16,284 nt of DNA from Propionibacterium sp. (GCA_030460725.1 JAKECL010000007.1:1-16284); one strand, 5' to 3'. Counted from the stretch's first letter, positions 6,904 through 13,528 are shown. Notes: generated by a model from the letters alone, not told the origin. Translations and numbers: made by a program.

Positions 6904-7089
6904 ATGGCCAAGACGTCCCTCAAGATCAAGGCCGCGCGCACCCCGAAGTTCTCGGTCCGCGGCTACACCCGGTGCAACCGGTGCGGTCGCCCGCGCTCGG
7001 TGTACCGCAAGTTCGGACTCTGCCGCGTGTGCCTGCGAGAGCTGGCCCTCAAGGGCGAGCTTCCCGGAATCACCAAGAGCAGCTGGTAA
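6904..7089 (+). CDS. rpsZ: 30S ribosomal protein S14, zinc-binding type
   Basis: This 61-residue S14 is the short zinc-ribbon form (type Z), acting in late assembly of the 30S head. The four metal ligands are intact: C24 and C27 (CNRC) and C40 and C43 (CRVC). The start MAKTSLKIKAARTPKFSVRG and the ending LPGITKSSW are also standard. AAGGAGG at 6888-6894 is 9 nt before the ATG. Many actinobacteria carry a second, zinc-free S14 elsewhere under zinc-starvation control; this window cannot show whether one exists here. The name rpsN is also used for this gene. Confidence 0.96.
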   Translation: MAKTSLKIKAARTPKFSVRGYTRCNRCGRPRSVYRKFGLCRVCLRELALKGELPGITKSSW

Positions 7090-7154
7090 TCACTACGTCG
7101 TAGGTCCCGGGGCAACCCGGCGGAAACCGCGACGAGGAAGGGGAGAAGTCCCCC
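7090..7154 (+). promoter_or_regulatory. rpsZ–rpsH spacer with GNRA-type hairpin
   Basis: This 65-nt spacer is one of the longer gaps within the spc operon. It contains CCGGG (7107-7111), loop GCAA (7112-7115), CCCGG (7116-7120): a 5-bp stem closed by a GNRA-class tetraloop. A mini-stem CGG-AAA-CCG (7121-7129) follows directly. A purine-rich GAGGAAGGGGAGAAG leads into rpsH. The structure could affect mRNA stability or bind a ribosomal protein. S8 autoregulation of spc is known in E. coli, but at a different site. Function here is inference. Confidence 0.4.
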
Positions 7155-7553
7155 ATGACAATGACTGATCCGATCGCAGACATGCTCACGCGTCTGCGCA
7201 ATGCGAACTCGGCCCACCACGACGAGGTTTCCATGCCGTCGTCGAAGCTCAAGGTCGCGATCGCCCAGATGCTGGTCGAGGAGGGCTACATCGCCTCGTC
7301 CTCGGTCGAGGATGCCCGCGTCGGGCAGACGCTGACGCTGACCCTGAAGTACGGCTCGCACCGCGAGCGTGCCATCGAGGGGCTGCAGCGCGTCTCCAAG
7401 CCCGGTCTGCGCGTGTATGCGAAGTCCACCAACCTGCCCAAGGTCCGCGGCGGCCTGGGCGTGGCGATCCTGTCCACGTCCTCCGGCCTGCTCACCGACC
7501 GCCAGGCGGCCGACAAGGGCGTGGGCGGGGAAGTCCTCGCCTACGTCTGGTGA
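7155..7553 (+). CDS. rpsH: 30S ribosomal protein S8
   Basis: S8 (132 residues) is a primary 16S rRNA-binding protein of the 30S platform and the translational repressor of the spc operon in E. coli. The start MTMTDPIADMLTRLRNAN is typical, followed by HDEVSMPSSKLKVAIAQMLV. The C-terminal signature is at about 100-132: KVRGGLGVAILSTSSGLLTD, then ADKGVGGEVLAYVW. Two ATGs (7155 and 7161) are in frame. The MTMTDPIADM form at 7155 agrees with relatives and with the GGGGAGAAG upstream. Length is normal. Confidence 0.97.
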   Translation: MTMTDPIADMLTRLRNANSAHHDEVSMPSSKLKVAIAQMLVEEGYIASSSVEDARVGQTLTLTLKYGSHRERAIEGLQRVSKPGLRVYAKSTNLPKVRGGLGVAILSTSSGLLTDRQAADKGVGGEVLAYVW

Positions 7554-7568
7554 CAAGGAGCCTGAACA

Positions 7569-8105
7569 ATGTCTCGAATTGGTAGGAATCCCGTCACCAT
7601 CCCCGGAGGCGTCGAGGTCTCCGTGGACGGCTCGACCGTCACGGTCAAGGGCCCCAAGGGCCAGCTGACGCACAAGGTCGCGGCCCCCATCACCGTGGAG
7701 GTCTCCGACGGCCAGGTCCAGGTCTCGCGTCCGGACGACGAGCGCGCCTCACGGTCCCTGCACGGCCTGACCCGCACACTGATCGCCAACATGATCACCG
7801 GCGTGACCGAGGGCTACAAGAAGCAGTTGGAGATCACCGGCACGGGTTACCGCGTGGTCGCCAAGGGCAAGGGCATGGAGTTCTCCCTCGGCTTCTCCCA
7901 CACGGTTCCCGTCGAGCCCCCCGAGGGCATCGAGTTCACCGTCGACTCCCAGACCAAGTTCACGGTCGCGGGCATTGACAAGCAGCTGGTCGGCGAGACC
8001 GCCGCGAGGATTCGCAAGCTCAAGAAGCCGGAACCCTACAAGGGCAAGGGCATCCACTACATGGGCGAGAACATCCGCCGCAAGGTCGGAAAGGCTGGTA
8101 AGTGA
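7569..8105 (+). CDS. rplF: 50S ribosomal protein L6
   Basis: L6 (178 residues) consists of two similar alpha/beta domains and lies near the sarcin-ricin loop, at the base of the L7/L12 stalk. The start MSRIGRNPVTIPGGVEVSVD and TVTVKGPKGQL are classic. The second domain begins near residue 85 with LEITGTGYRVVAKGKGMEFS, and the signature PEPYKGKGIHYMGENIRRK is at about 155-173. AAGGAG at 7555-7560 is 8 nt before the ATG. The stop overlaps the ATG of rplR (TGATG). Confidence 0.97.
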   Translation: MSRIGRNPVTIPGGVEVSVDGSTVTVKGPKGQLTHKVAAPITVEVSDGQVQVSRPDDERASRSLHGLTRTLIANMITGVTEGYKKQLEITGTGYRVVAKGKGMEFSLGFSHTVPVEPPEGIEFTVDSQTKFTVAGIDKQLVGETAARIRKLKKPEPYKGKGIHYMGENIRRKVGKAGK

Positions 8106-8476
8106 TGGCTTACACCGTCAAGGGCAAGGGCAAGGTCGTCGCGCGCAAGCGCCGCCACCAGCGCCTGCGCAAGAAGGTCACCGGCTCCGCCGAGCGCCCC
8201 CGTCTGGTCGTCACCCGCTCCAATCGCCACATGGTGGCCCAGGTCGTGGACGACAACGCCGGTCACACGCTGGTCTCGGCCTCGACCATGGAGGATGACA
8301 TCCTCTCGGCCGAGGGCACCAAGGTCGAGAAGGCCCGCCGTGTGGGCACCCTGGTCGCCGAGCGCGCCAAGGCTGCCGGCATCGAGGCAGTCGTCTTCGA
8401 CCGCGGTGGCAACAAGTACCACGGCCGCGTCGCGGCTGTCGCGGAGGCCGCCCGCGAGGGCGGACTCGAGCTGTGA
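8105..8476 (+). CDS. rplR: 50S ribosomal protein L18
   Basis: L18 (123 residues) attaches 5S rRNA to the 50S subunit together with L5. The basic N-terminal arm is KGKGKVVARKRRHQRLRKKV, followed by GSAERPRLVVTRSNRHMVAQ. The C-terminal signature is VVFDRGGNKYHGRVAAVAEA, then AREGGLEL. A GTG directly in front of the ATG would add one residue; I chose the ATG at 8105 because the MAYTVKGKG-type start fits relatives and the overlap with the rplF stop is the normal TGATG. GGAAAGG at 8088-8094 is the likely ribosome-binding site. Confidence 0.95.
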   Translation: MAYTVKGKGKVVARKRRHQRLRKKVTGSAERPRLVVTRSNRHMVAQVVDDNAGHTLVSASTMEDDILSAEGTKVEKARRVGTLVAERAKAAGIEAVVFDRGGNKYHGRVAAVAEAAREGGLEL

Positions 8477-8504
8477 TGGCGACTGAGGAAAGAGAGAGCA
8501 TCTG

Positions 8505-9212
8505 ATGGCTGCACCGCAGCGAGGCAGGACAGGTGGTCAGGGCGGCCCCGAGCGCAGCGAGCGCGAGGGCGGCGAGCGCCGTGACCGACGCGGGGGTGGA
8601 CGCGGCGACCGTCGCGACAACCGTCGCAACGAGGAGAAGAACCAGTACATCGAGCGCGTCGTCACCATCAACCGCGTCTCCAAGGTGGTCAAGGGCGGAC
8701 GTCGGTTCTCCTTCACCGCACTGGTGGTCGTCGGTGACGGCGAGGGCACGGTGGGCGTCGGCTACGGCAAGGCCAAGGAGGTCCCCATGGCCATTGCCAA
8801 GGGGGTCGAGGAGGCCAAGAAGAGCTTCTTCCGCGTGCCGATGATCCGCCGCACCATCACCCACCTGGTGCAGGGCCACGACGCCGCCGGCGTCGTGCTG
8901 CTGCGCCCGGCGTCCCCGGGAACCGGCGTCATCGCCGGCGGTCCCGTGCGCGCCGTGCTGGAGGCCGCGGGCGTCCAGGACGTGCTGACCAAGTCGCTGG
9001 GTTCCAGCAACGCGATCAACATCGTCCACGCCACCGTCGACGCCCTCAAGCAGCTGGAGCAGCCCGAGGCCGTGGCGGCCCGCCGCGGACTTCCCCTGGA
9101 GCGCGTCGCGCCCGCAGCCATGCTGCGTGCCCGCGCCGAGGGCGAGGCCGAGGCTCGCGCCAAGGCTGAGGACTCAGAGGCCACCAAGGCCGCCTCAGGG
9201 GTGAGCGAGTGA
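8505..9212 (+). CDS. rpsE: 30S ribosomal protein S5 with charged N-terminal extension
   Basis: S5 (235 residues) is in the 30S body and affects decoding accuracy and mRNA helicase activity. The double-stranded-RNA-binding domain starts near residue 48 (YIERVVTINRVSKVVKGGRR), with the signature FTALVVVGDGEGTVGVGYGK at 70-89 and KEVPMAIAKGVEEAKK. The C-terminal domain shows GTGVIAGGPVRAVLEAAGV at about 139-157 and KSLGSSNAINIVHATVDALK. The first 46 or so residues are a low-complexity Arg/Gly/Glu region, and the last 30 are Ala/Glu-rich. The protein is therefore longer than the 166 of E. coli, although extended S5 is common in actinobacteria. The ribosome-binding site is weak (GAGAGAG). Confidence 0.96.
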   Translation: MAAPQRGRTGGQGGPERSEREGGERRDRRGGGRGDRRDNRRNEEKNQYIERVVTINRVSKVVKGGRRFSFTALVVVGDGEGTVGVGYGKAKEVPMAIAKGVEEAKKSFFRVPMIRRTITHLVQGHDAAGVVLLRPASPGTGVIAGGPVRAVLEAAGVQDVLTKSLGSSNAINIVHATVDALKQLEQPEAVAARRGLPLERVAPAAMLRARAEGEAEARAKAEDSEATKAASGVSE

Positions 9213-9394
9213 TGGCGAACCTGAGGATCAAGCTGGTCAAGTCCACGATCGGCGCCAAGCAGAACATGAAGGACACGCTGCGCACCCTCGGGCTGCGCAA
9301 GATCGGCCAGGACGTCGTGCGTGAGGACACGGAAGCCATTCGTGGTGCCGTGCTCACGGTGCGTCACCTGGTCACCGTTGAGGAGGTCGACTGA
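9212..9394 (+). CDS. rpmD: 50S ribosomal protein L30
   Basis: L30 (60 residues) is a small two-helix, three-strand protein bound to 23S rRNA. The start ANLRIKLVKSTIGAKQNMKD and the core LRTLGLRKIGQDVVREDTEA are diagnostic, and it ends VRHLVTVEEVD. An in-frame GTG immediately before the ATG would add one residue; the ATG at 9212, overlapping the rpsE stop (TGATG), is preferred. Its last codons carry the AGGAGGT Shine-Dalgarno for rplO. L30 is absent from some bacterial lineages but normally present in actinobacteria. Confidence 0.96.
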   Translation: MANLRIKLVKSTIGAKQNMKDTLRTLGLRKIGQDVVREDTEAIRGAVLTVRHLVTVEEVD

Positions 9395-9396
9395 CC

Positions 9397-9885
9397 ATGG
9401 CGGACTCCACGTCCAAGAAGGCCAAGGCCACGACCGAGAAGGTCCAGGTCCTCAAGCTCCACCACCTCCGCCCGGCGCCCGGCGCCAGGACGGCGAAGAC
9501 CCGCGTGGGTCGTGGTGAGGCGTCCAAGGGCAAGACCGCCGGTCGCGGCACCAAGGGCACGAAGGCCCGCTACCAGGTCCCGGCGCGTTTCGAGGGCGGC
9601 CAGATGCCGCTGCACATGCGCCTCCCGAAGCTGCGCGGGTTCAAGAACCCGTTCCGCGTCGAGTACCAGGTGGTGAACCTCGGAAAGCTCCAGGAGCTCT
9701 TCCCCGAAGGTGGCAAGGTCACCGTCGAGGACCTCGTGGCACGGTCCGCAGTGCGGGCGGGGCATCCCGTCAAGCTGCTGGGCACGGGCGAGGTGACCTC
9801 GAAGTTCGAGGTCGAGGTCGACTCCTGGTCGGCATCGGCCGAGGAGAAGGTCACGAAGGCCGGCGGCACCGTCACGGTTCGCTGA
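9397..9885 (+). CDS. rplO: 50S ribosomal protein L15
   Basis: L15 (162 residues) is a late-assembling 50S protein with a long basic arm that threads into 23S rRNA. The family core begins LKLHHLRPAPGARTAKTRVG near residue 19, continues with ASKGKTAGRGTKGTKAR and EGGQMPLHMRLPKLRGFKN at about 66-84, and the C-terminal part has VKLLGTGEVTSKFEVEVDSW. About 18 Lys/Thr-rich residues precede the standard start. AGGAGGT at 9381-9387 is 9 nt before the ATG. It closes the spc operon; a strong hairpin begins 7 nt after its stop. Confidence 0.96.
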   Translation: MADSTSKKAKATTEKVQVLKLHHLRPAPGARTAKTRVGRGEASKGKTAGRGTKGTKARYQVPARFEGGQMPLHMRLPKLRGFKNPFRVEYQVVNLGKLQELFPEGGKVTVEDLVARSAVRAGHPVKLLGTGEVTSKFEVEVDSWSASAEEKVTKAGGTVTVR

Positions 9886-9891
9886 CCCGAG

Positions 9892-9932
9892 GGAAGGGGG
9901 TGGTTCGGACCAGGTCCGGGCCACCCCCTTCC
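9892..9932 (+). terminator. Likely terminator after rplO
   Basis: A perfect 12-bp stem, GGAAGGGGGTGG (9892-9903) with CCACCCCCTTCC (9921-9932), encloses a 17-nt loop that holds a second inverted repeat (CGGACC/GGTCCG around 9906-9918). It begins 7 nt after the rplO stop. No T-tract follows (GCCACGTC), as is often the case for hairpin terminators proposed in high-GC actinobacteria. It probably ends or reduces spc transcription before secY, though partial read-through is possible. Confidence 0.75.
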
Positions 9933-10030
9933 GCCACGTCCTCCGCTCAGTGGTCCAGGAGCGCAGGGTGTCGCCCTCGTCAAGGGGCGCCACCGTAGGA
10001 CGGCATCATCGGACCACAGGTGAACTCGGG

Positions 10031-10036
10031 TAGGCT
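10031..10036 (+). promoter_or_regulatory. Candidate -10 box for secY
   Basis: TAGGCT at 10031-10036 fits the TANNNT -10 pattern of actinobacterial housekeeping promoters and lies 55 nt before the secY start, after the rplO terminator. I find no good TTGAC-like -35 at 16-18 nt spacing, so the call is moderate. The gap 9886-10090 otherwise holds no gene. An early start at about 10043 would leave a leader of roughly 48 nt ending in GAGGAGG. Confidence 0.45.
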
Positions 10037-10090
10037 GTCCGAGGTCGTCCCCACCCCCGCACCCGGGGCCATCACACAGAGGAGGAAGCC

Positions 10091-11401
10091 GTGTTCAGCG
10101 CGTTCGCACAGGCATTCCGCACCCCCGACCTGCGTCGGAAGCTCCTGTTCACCCTCATGATCATGGGGCTCTTCCGGATGGGGTCCTTCATCCCCACCCC
10201 GGGTGTCGACTCCGTGGCGATCAGCACCTGTCTGGCCCAGCAGGACCAGTCCTCGTTGCTGGACCTGGTGAACCTGTTCTCCGGTGGAGCGCTGATGCAG
10301 CTGTCGGTCTTCGCGCTGGGGATCATGCCCTACATCACGGCCTCGATCATCATCCAGCTGCTGCGCGTGGTCATCCCGCGCTTCGACGACCTGCACAAGG
10401 AAGGGCAGACCGGGCAGTCGACGCTGACCCAGTACACCCGGTACCTCACCATCTTCCTGGGCGTCCTGCAGTCCACGACCATGATCTCCCTGGCCCGCTC
10501 GGGCCAGCTCTTCCCCGGTTGCTCCGAGGACATCATCTCCGACCGCTCCGTCACCGGCTTCCTCATCATGCTCATCGTCATGACGGCGGGCACCGCGGTC
10601 ATCATGTGGCTGGGCGAGCTCGTCACCGAGCGCGGCATCGGCAACGGCATGTCCCTGCTGATCTTCACCTCCATCACGGCGACCCTTCCCGCCCACCTCT
10701 TCTCCATCGGGCGCGGGGGCGGCTGGGCCAAGGTTGGTGTCATCGTGCTCATCATCCTGGCCATCGCGATCGCCGTGGTCTTCGTCGAGCAGTCCCAGCG
10801 CCGCATCCCGGTCCAGTACGCGAAGCGGATGGTCGGGAGGCGACAGTACGGTGGGTCGACCACCTACATCCCGCTGAAGATCAACATGTCGGGTGTGATC
10901 CCGGTGATCTTCGCGTCCTCCCTGCTGGCGCTCCCGCCGATGGTGGCGCAGTTCGGGGACCGCACGGCCTCGGGTGGGACGAACCCCGAGTGGGTCACCT
11001 GGATCATGACCCACTTCAACCACCAGTCCGCGATCTACCTGGTCATCTACTCGGTGCTGATCCTCTTCTTCGCCTTCTTCTACACCTCCATCACCTTCAA
11101 CCCTGAGGAGGTGGCGGACAACATGAAGCGCTACGGGGGCTTCATCCCCGGATACCGCGCGGGACGACCCACCGCGGAGTTCCTGCGTTTCGTCATCAAC
11201 CGCATCACCAGCGCCGGGGCCCTCTACCTGGTGGTCGTGGCGCTGCTCCCCACACTCCTGATGATCCCGCTGGACCTGACCAACACCCAGCTGCCCTTCG
11301 GCGGCACGACCCTGCTGATCATCGTCGGTGTCGGTCTGCAGACCGTCAAGGAGATCAACACCCAGCTCCAGCAACACCACTACGAAGGATTCCTGCGATG
11401 A
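10091..11401 (+). CDS. secY: Preprotein translocase subunit SecY
   Basis: SecY (436 residues) is the channel of the Sec translocon, working in the cytoplasmic membrane with SecE and SecG and with SecA or the ribosome. Ten membrane segments can be placed: about 18-36, 66-92 (containing the SecY signature GALMQLSVFALGIMPYITAS), 116-134, 154-175, 184-204, 214-233, 267-284, 315-334, 374-392 and 405-420. The second signature RGIGNGMSLLIFTSI is at 181-195. The plug region falls between the first two segments. It starts with GTG, backed by AGAGGAGG at 10078-10085, 5 nt away. The stop overlaps adk (ATGA). Unlike the ribosomal genes before it, it is preceded by a terminator and a candidate promoter. 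Confidence 0.97.
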   Translation: MFSAFAQAFRTPDLRRKLLFTLMIMGLFRMGSFIPTPGVDSVAISTCLAQQDQSSLLDLVNLFSGGALMQLSVFALGIMPYITASIIIQLLRVVIPRFDDLHKEGQTGQSTLTQYTRYLTIFLGVLQSTTMISLARSGQLFPGCSEDIISDRSVTGFLIMLIVMTAGTAVIMWLGELVTERGIGNGMSLLIFTSITATLPAHLFSIGRGGGWAKVGVIVLIILAIAIAVVFVEQSQRRIPVQYAKRMVGRRQYGGSTTYIPLKINMSGVIPVIFASSLLALPPMVAQFGDRTASGGTNPEWVTWIMTHFNHQSAIYLVIYSVLILFFAFFYTSITFNPEEVADNMKRYGGFIPGYRAGRPTAEFLRFVINRITSAGALYLVVVALLPTLLMIPLDLTNTQLPFGGTTLLIIVGVGLQTVKEINTQLQQHHYEGFLR

Positions 11402-12075
11402 CCACCATCGTCCTGCTCGGCCCCCCCGGAGCCGGCAAGGGAACCCAGGCCGCCCGCATTGCCGAGCGCCTCGGGATTCCCGCCATCTCCACCGGCGAGA
11501 TCTTCCGCGCCAACATCACCGAGAACACGGAACTCGGGCAGCTGGCACAGTCCTACATGGACCGTGGAGAGTTCGTCCCCGACACGGTCACGAACCCGAT
11601 GGTCCGCGCCCGACTCGCCGCCCCGGACACCGCCTCCGGCTTCCTGCTGGACGGCTACCCGCGCACCCTTGACCAGGCCCACGCCCTGCGTGACATGCTC
11701 TCCGGGCTCGGACGGGTCCTGGACCTCGTCCTGGAGATCGAGGTCGACGAGGACGAGGTCGTGGCACGCATGCTGCGCCGCGCAGACGAACAGCACCGCG
11801 CAGATGACACCGAACCCGTCATGCGCCACCGCCTCGAGGTCTACCACTCGCTGACGGAGCCGATGGCCACCTACTACGCCGACCAGGACCTGTTGGAGGT
11901 CGTGGACGGGACGGGCACCATCGACGAGGTCACCCGGCGCATCTTTGCGATCATCGATTCGGTCGTGGCTCACCGGGAGGGCTACGAGGAACCCGTCGTC
12001 GACGAGTGGGCCGCCGCCCACCCGGAGGGCGAGGGCGAGTGCTGCGGCGCCGAGCCCGATCCTGAGGAGAACTGA
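11398..12075 (+). CDS. adk: Adenylate kinase with C-terminal extension
   Basis: Adenylate kinase (225 residues) converts ATP and AMP to two ADP in the cytosol. The P-loop GPPGAGKGT is at 8-16, the AMP-site STGEIFRA at 31-38 and the family signature FLLDGYPRTLDQ at 82-93. The lid is the short, zinc-free kind: LRRADEQHRADDTEPVMRHR at 126-145 with no four-cysteine insert. The catalytic domain is complete by about residue 190. A further 35 residues follow, rich in Glu/Pro, with an adjacent cysteine pair (GECCGAEP at 213-220), which most short-lid enzymes lack. AAGGA at 11385-11389 is 8 nt upstream. It overlaps secY by 4 nt, so translation is probably coupled. Confidence 0.96.
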   Translation: MTTIVLLGPPGAGKGTQAARIAERLGIPAISTGEIFRANITENTELGQLAQSYMDRGEFVPDTVTNPMVRARLAAPDTASGFLLDGYPRTLDQAHALRDMLSGLGRVLDLVLEIEVDEDEVVARMLRRADEQHRADDTEPVMRHRLEVYHSLTEPMATYYADQDLLEVVDGTGTIDEVTRRIFAIIDSVVAHREGYEEPVVDEWAAAHPEGEGECCGAEPDPEEN

Positions 12076-12080
12076 GGCCC

Positions 12081-12929
12081 ATGTCGCGCATCCAGCTCAA
12101 GACCAGGGAGCAGATGCGCCACATGCGGCGCGCCGGCCTGGTCGTGGCCGCCATCCACTCGGCATTGCGCGAGGCGGCGCTCCCGGGCGTGACGACGGCC
12201 GCCCTGGACGAGGTCTCGGCCCGCGTCATCGCCGAGCACGGGGCGAAGTCGAACTTCCTGGGCTACCACGGCTACCCCGCCACCGTGTGCATCTCGGTCA
12301 ATGACACCGTCGTGCACGGGATCCCCGACGGGCGTGTCCTGGAGGCCGGGGACATCGTGAGCTTCGACTGCGGCGCCTATCTGGAGGTCGAGGGGCGCCA
12401 GTGGCACGGAGACGCCGCCTTCACCATGATCATCGGTGGGGATGAGGCAGGCACACAGCGCCGACGCGAGCTCAACGCAGTCACGGAGGAGTCCATGTGG
12501 GCTGCTCTCGCAGCCCTGGCATCGGCGCGGCGGTTGTCAGCGGTGGGGGAGGCCGTCGAGCAGGTGGTGGAGGACGCCGCTCTGCACAACGGCTGGGAGG
12601 CCGGCATCATCGAGGACTACACGGGTCACGGCATCGGCACCGCCATGCACCAGGAGCCCGAGATCCTGAACTACCGCGCACGCGGGATCTCCCCGCGCCT
12701 GCGTCCCGGAATGGTTCTGGCAGTGGAGCCCATGCTGGTCACGGGTGACATCGAGAATGTCACACTGGGCGACGACTGGACCGTGAAGACCCTGGACGGT
12801 GGGGACGCCGCCCACTGGGAGCACACCATCGCCCTCCTGGACGAGGGCGTGAGCGTGCTGACCTCTCCGGACTGCGGTGCTGCGGGTCTCGCACCCTACG
12901 GCGTGGTCCCGGTGAACCTGGAGGACTGA
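12081..12929 (+). CDS. map: Methionine aminopeptidase, type I
   Basis: MetAP (282 residues) removes the initiator methionine from nascent proteins using a two-metal centre. By comparison with the E. coli enzyme the metal ligands are D96, D111, H183, E216 and E247, and the catalytic histidine is H79 (VNDTVVHG). Supporting motifs are SFDCGAY (94-100), TGHGIGTAMHQEP (181-193), MVLAVEPML (211-219) and HWEHTIAL. The two aspartates are 15 residues apart rather than the usual 11, because four residues are inserted in the hairpin LEVEGRQWHGD. A tail of about 20 residues (from SPDCGAAGL) extends the C-terminus. It follows adk by 5 nt and shares its transcript with secY. Confidence 0.96.
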   Translation: MSRIQLKTREQMRHMRRAGLVVAAIHSALREAALPGVTTAALDEVSARVIAEHGAKSNFLGYHGYPATVCISVNDTVVHGIPDGRVLEAGDIVSFDCGAYLEVEGRQWHGDAAFTMIIGGDEAGTQRRRELNAVTEESMWAALAALASARRLSAVGEAVEQVVEDAALHNGWEAGIIEDYTGHGIGTAMHQEPEILNYRARGISPRLRPGMVLAVEPMLVTGDIENVTLGDDWTVKTLDGGDAAHWEHTIALLDEGVSVLTSPDCGAAGLAPYGVVPVNLED

Positions 12930-12950
12930 CCGCGCGAGTACGCACATTCC

Positions 12951-12961
12951 GGGGGGGGGGG
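12951..12961 (+). repeat. Poly-G tract (11 G)
   Basis: Eleven consecutive G residues lie 21 nt after the map stop, immediately before a GC-rich hairpin. It is the longest homopolymer I see in the window. Such tracts are prone to slippage in replication and to length errors in sequencing. Because it is outside coding sequence it cannot cause a frameshift; any effect would be on the neighbouring hairpin or transcript end. Confidence 0.85.
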
Positions 12962-12962
12962 C

Positions 12963-12985
12963 CCCGCCGCCCCGGGGGCGGCGGG
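12963..12985 (+). terminator. Likely terminator after map
   Basis: CCCGCCGCC (12963-12971) pairs with GGCGGCGGG (12977-12985) around a 5-nt loop, a 9-bp all-GC stem about 33 nt after the map stop. The palindrome formally extends to 11 bp. There is no following T-tract (CACACGTTC), again fitting a high-GC terminator without U-tail. The G11 run just upstream could pair with the C-rich arm and compete with this stem. Confidence 0.6.
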
Positions 12986-13145
12986 CACACGTTCATGTGG
13001 ACGACCGCACGACAGCGGGTCGGGGCCGCCCTCGTCGAACGCGGGCCACGCGGATGGATGCCGCCCACCCAGCCCGAGCTCCCGTCAGCGAGGCACCGTG
13101 AGGGACCCGACACGCCTGCGGGTAGGCGGAACTGGACCCATGCCG

Positions 13146-13151
13146 TAGAGT
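13146..13151 (+). promoter_or_regulatory. Candidate -10 box for infA / alpha operon
   Basis: TAGAGT at 13146-13151 fits TANNNT and sits 113 nt before the infA ATG, downstream of the map terminator candidate, which is where an alpha-operon promoter is expected. No clear TTGAC-type -35 lies 16-18 nt upstream. A start near 13158 would give an infA leader of about 107 nt that includes the hairpin at 13212-13231. Confidence 0.45.
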
Positions 13152-13211
13152 GGACAGTCGGACATGCGCATCCGTACGCCCGGGCGCCAGCTCGGACAGG
13201 GTGCAGTGCCG

Positions 13212-13231
13212 CCGTGGTCCCCGGACCACGG
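13212..13231 (+). promoter_or_regulatory. infA leader hairpin
   Basis: CCGTGGTC (13212-13219) and GACCACGG (13224-13231) form a perfect 8-bp stem with a 4-nt loop CCCG. It ends 33 nt before the infA ATG and leaves the GGAGG (13258-13262) free. With no T-tract after it, it is more likely a leader or stability element than a terminator. That role is inference. Confidence 0.5.
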
Positions 13232-13264
13232 ACCCATCCATATTGCAGAGGTTAGACGGAGGAC

Positions 13265-13486
13265 ATGGCGAAGAAGGACGGCGTCATCGAGATCGAGGGC
13301 ACGGTCGTGGAGGCCCTGCCGAATGCGATGTTCCGCGTGGAGCTGGGCAACGGGCACGTCGTGCTCGCCCACATCTCCGGCAAGATGCGGCAGCACTACA
13401 TCCGGATCCTCCCCGAGGACCGCGTCGTGGTCGAACTCAGCCCGTACGACCTCACCAGGGGTCGCATCGTCTACCGCTACAAGTAA
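13265..13486 (+). CDS. infA: Translation initiation factor IF-1
   Basis: IF-1 (73 residues) is a single S1-type OB fold that occupies the 30S A site during initiation and boosts IF-2 and IF-3. The sequence is almost entirely conserved motif: MAKKDGVIEIEGTVVEALPN, FRVELGNGHVVLAHISGKMR, then HYIRILPEDRVVVELSPYDL and the ending TRGRIVYRYK. GGAGG at 13258-13262 is 2 nt from the ATG when counted to its last G, with an extended purine stretch upstream. It is the first gene of the alpha operon, 42 nt before rpmJ. Confidence 0.98.
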   Translation: MAKKDGVIEIEGTVVEALPNAMFRVELGNGHVVLAHISGKMRQHYIRILPEDRVVVELSPYDLTRGRIVYRYK

Positions 13487-13528
13487 CCGTTCGCGAGCGC
13501 CGCACACGCGCGGCGGAGGTATACACCC

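Larger units (their letters stand above)
12930..13264 (+). other. 335-nt gap between map and infA
   Basis: No protein gene is supported: the open frames on both strands here lack ribosome-binding sites and known motifs. From left to right the gap holds an 11-G run, a GC-rich hairpin that may terminate the secY-adk-map transcript, a TAGAGT -10 candidate and an infA leader hairpin. These are listed separately. The stretch 12990-13140 shows nothing further that I can identify. Confidence 0.6.

Noticed and set aside
9980..11380. 466-codon open frame on the minus strand opposite secY
   Set aside because: It mirrors the codon bias of secY, has an Asp/Gly/Glu/Arg/His-rich low-complexity composition, and shows no domain or ribosome-binding site.
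12993..13255. Open frames on both strands in the map–infA gap
   Set aside because: No Shine-Dalgarno, no motif, Arg/Pro/Gly-rich translation, and they overlap the promoter and hairpin region of infA.
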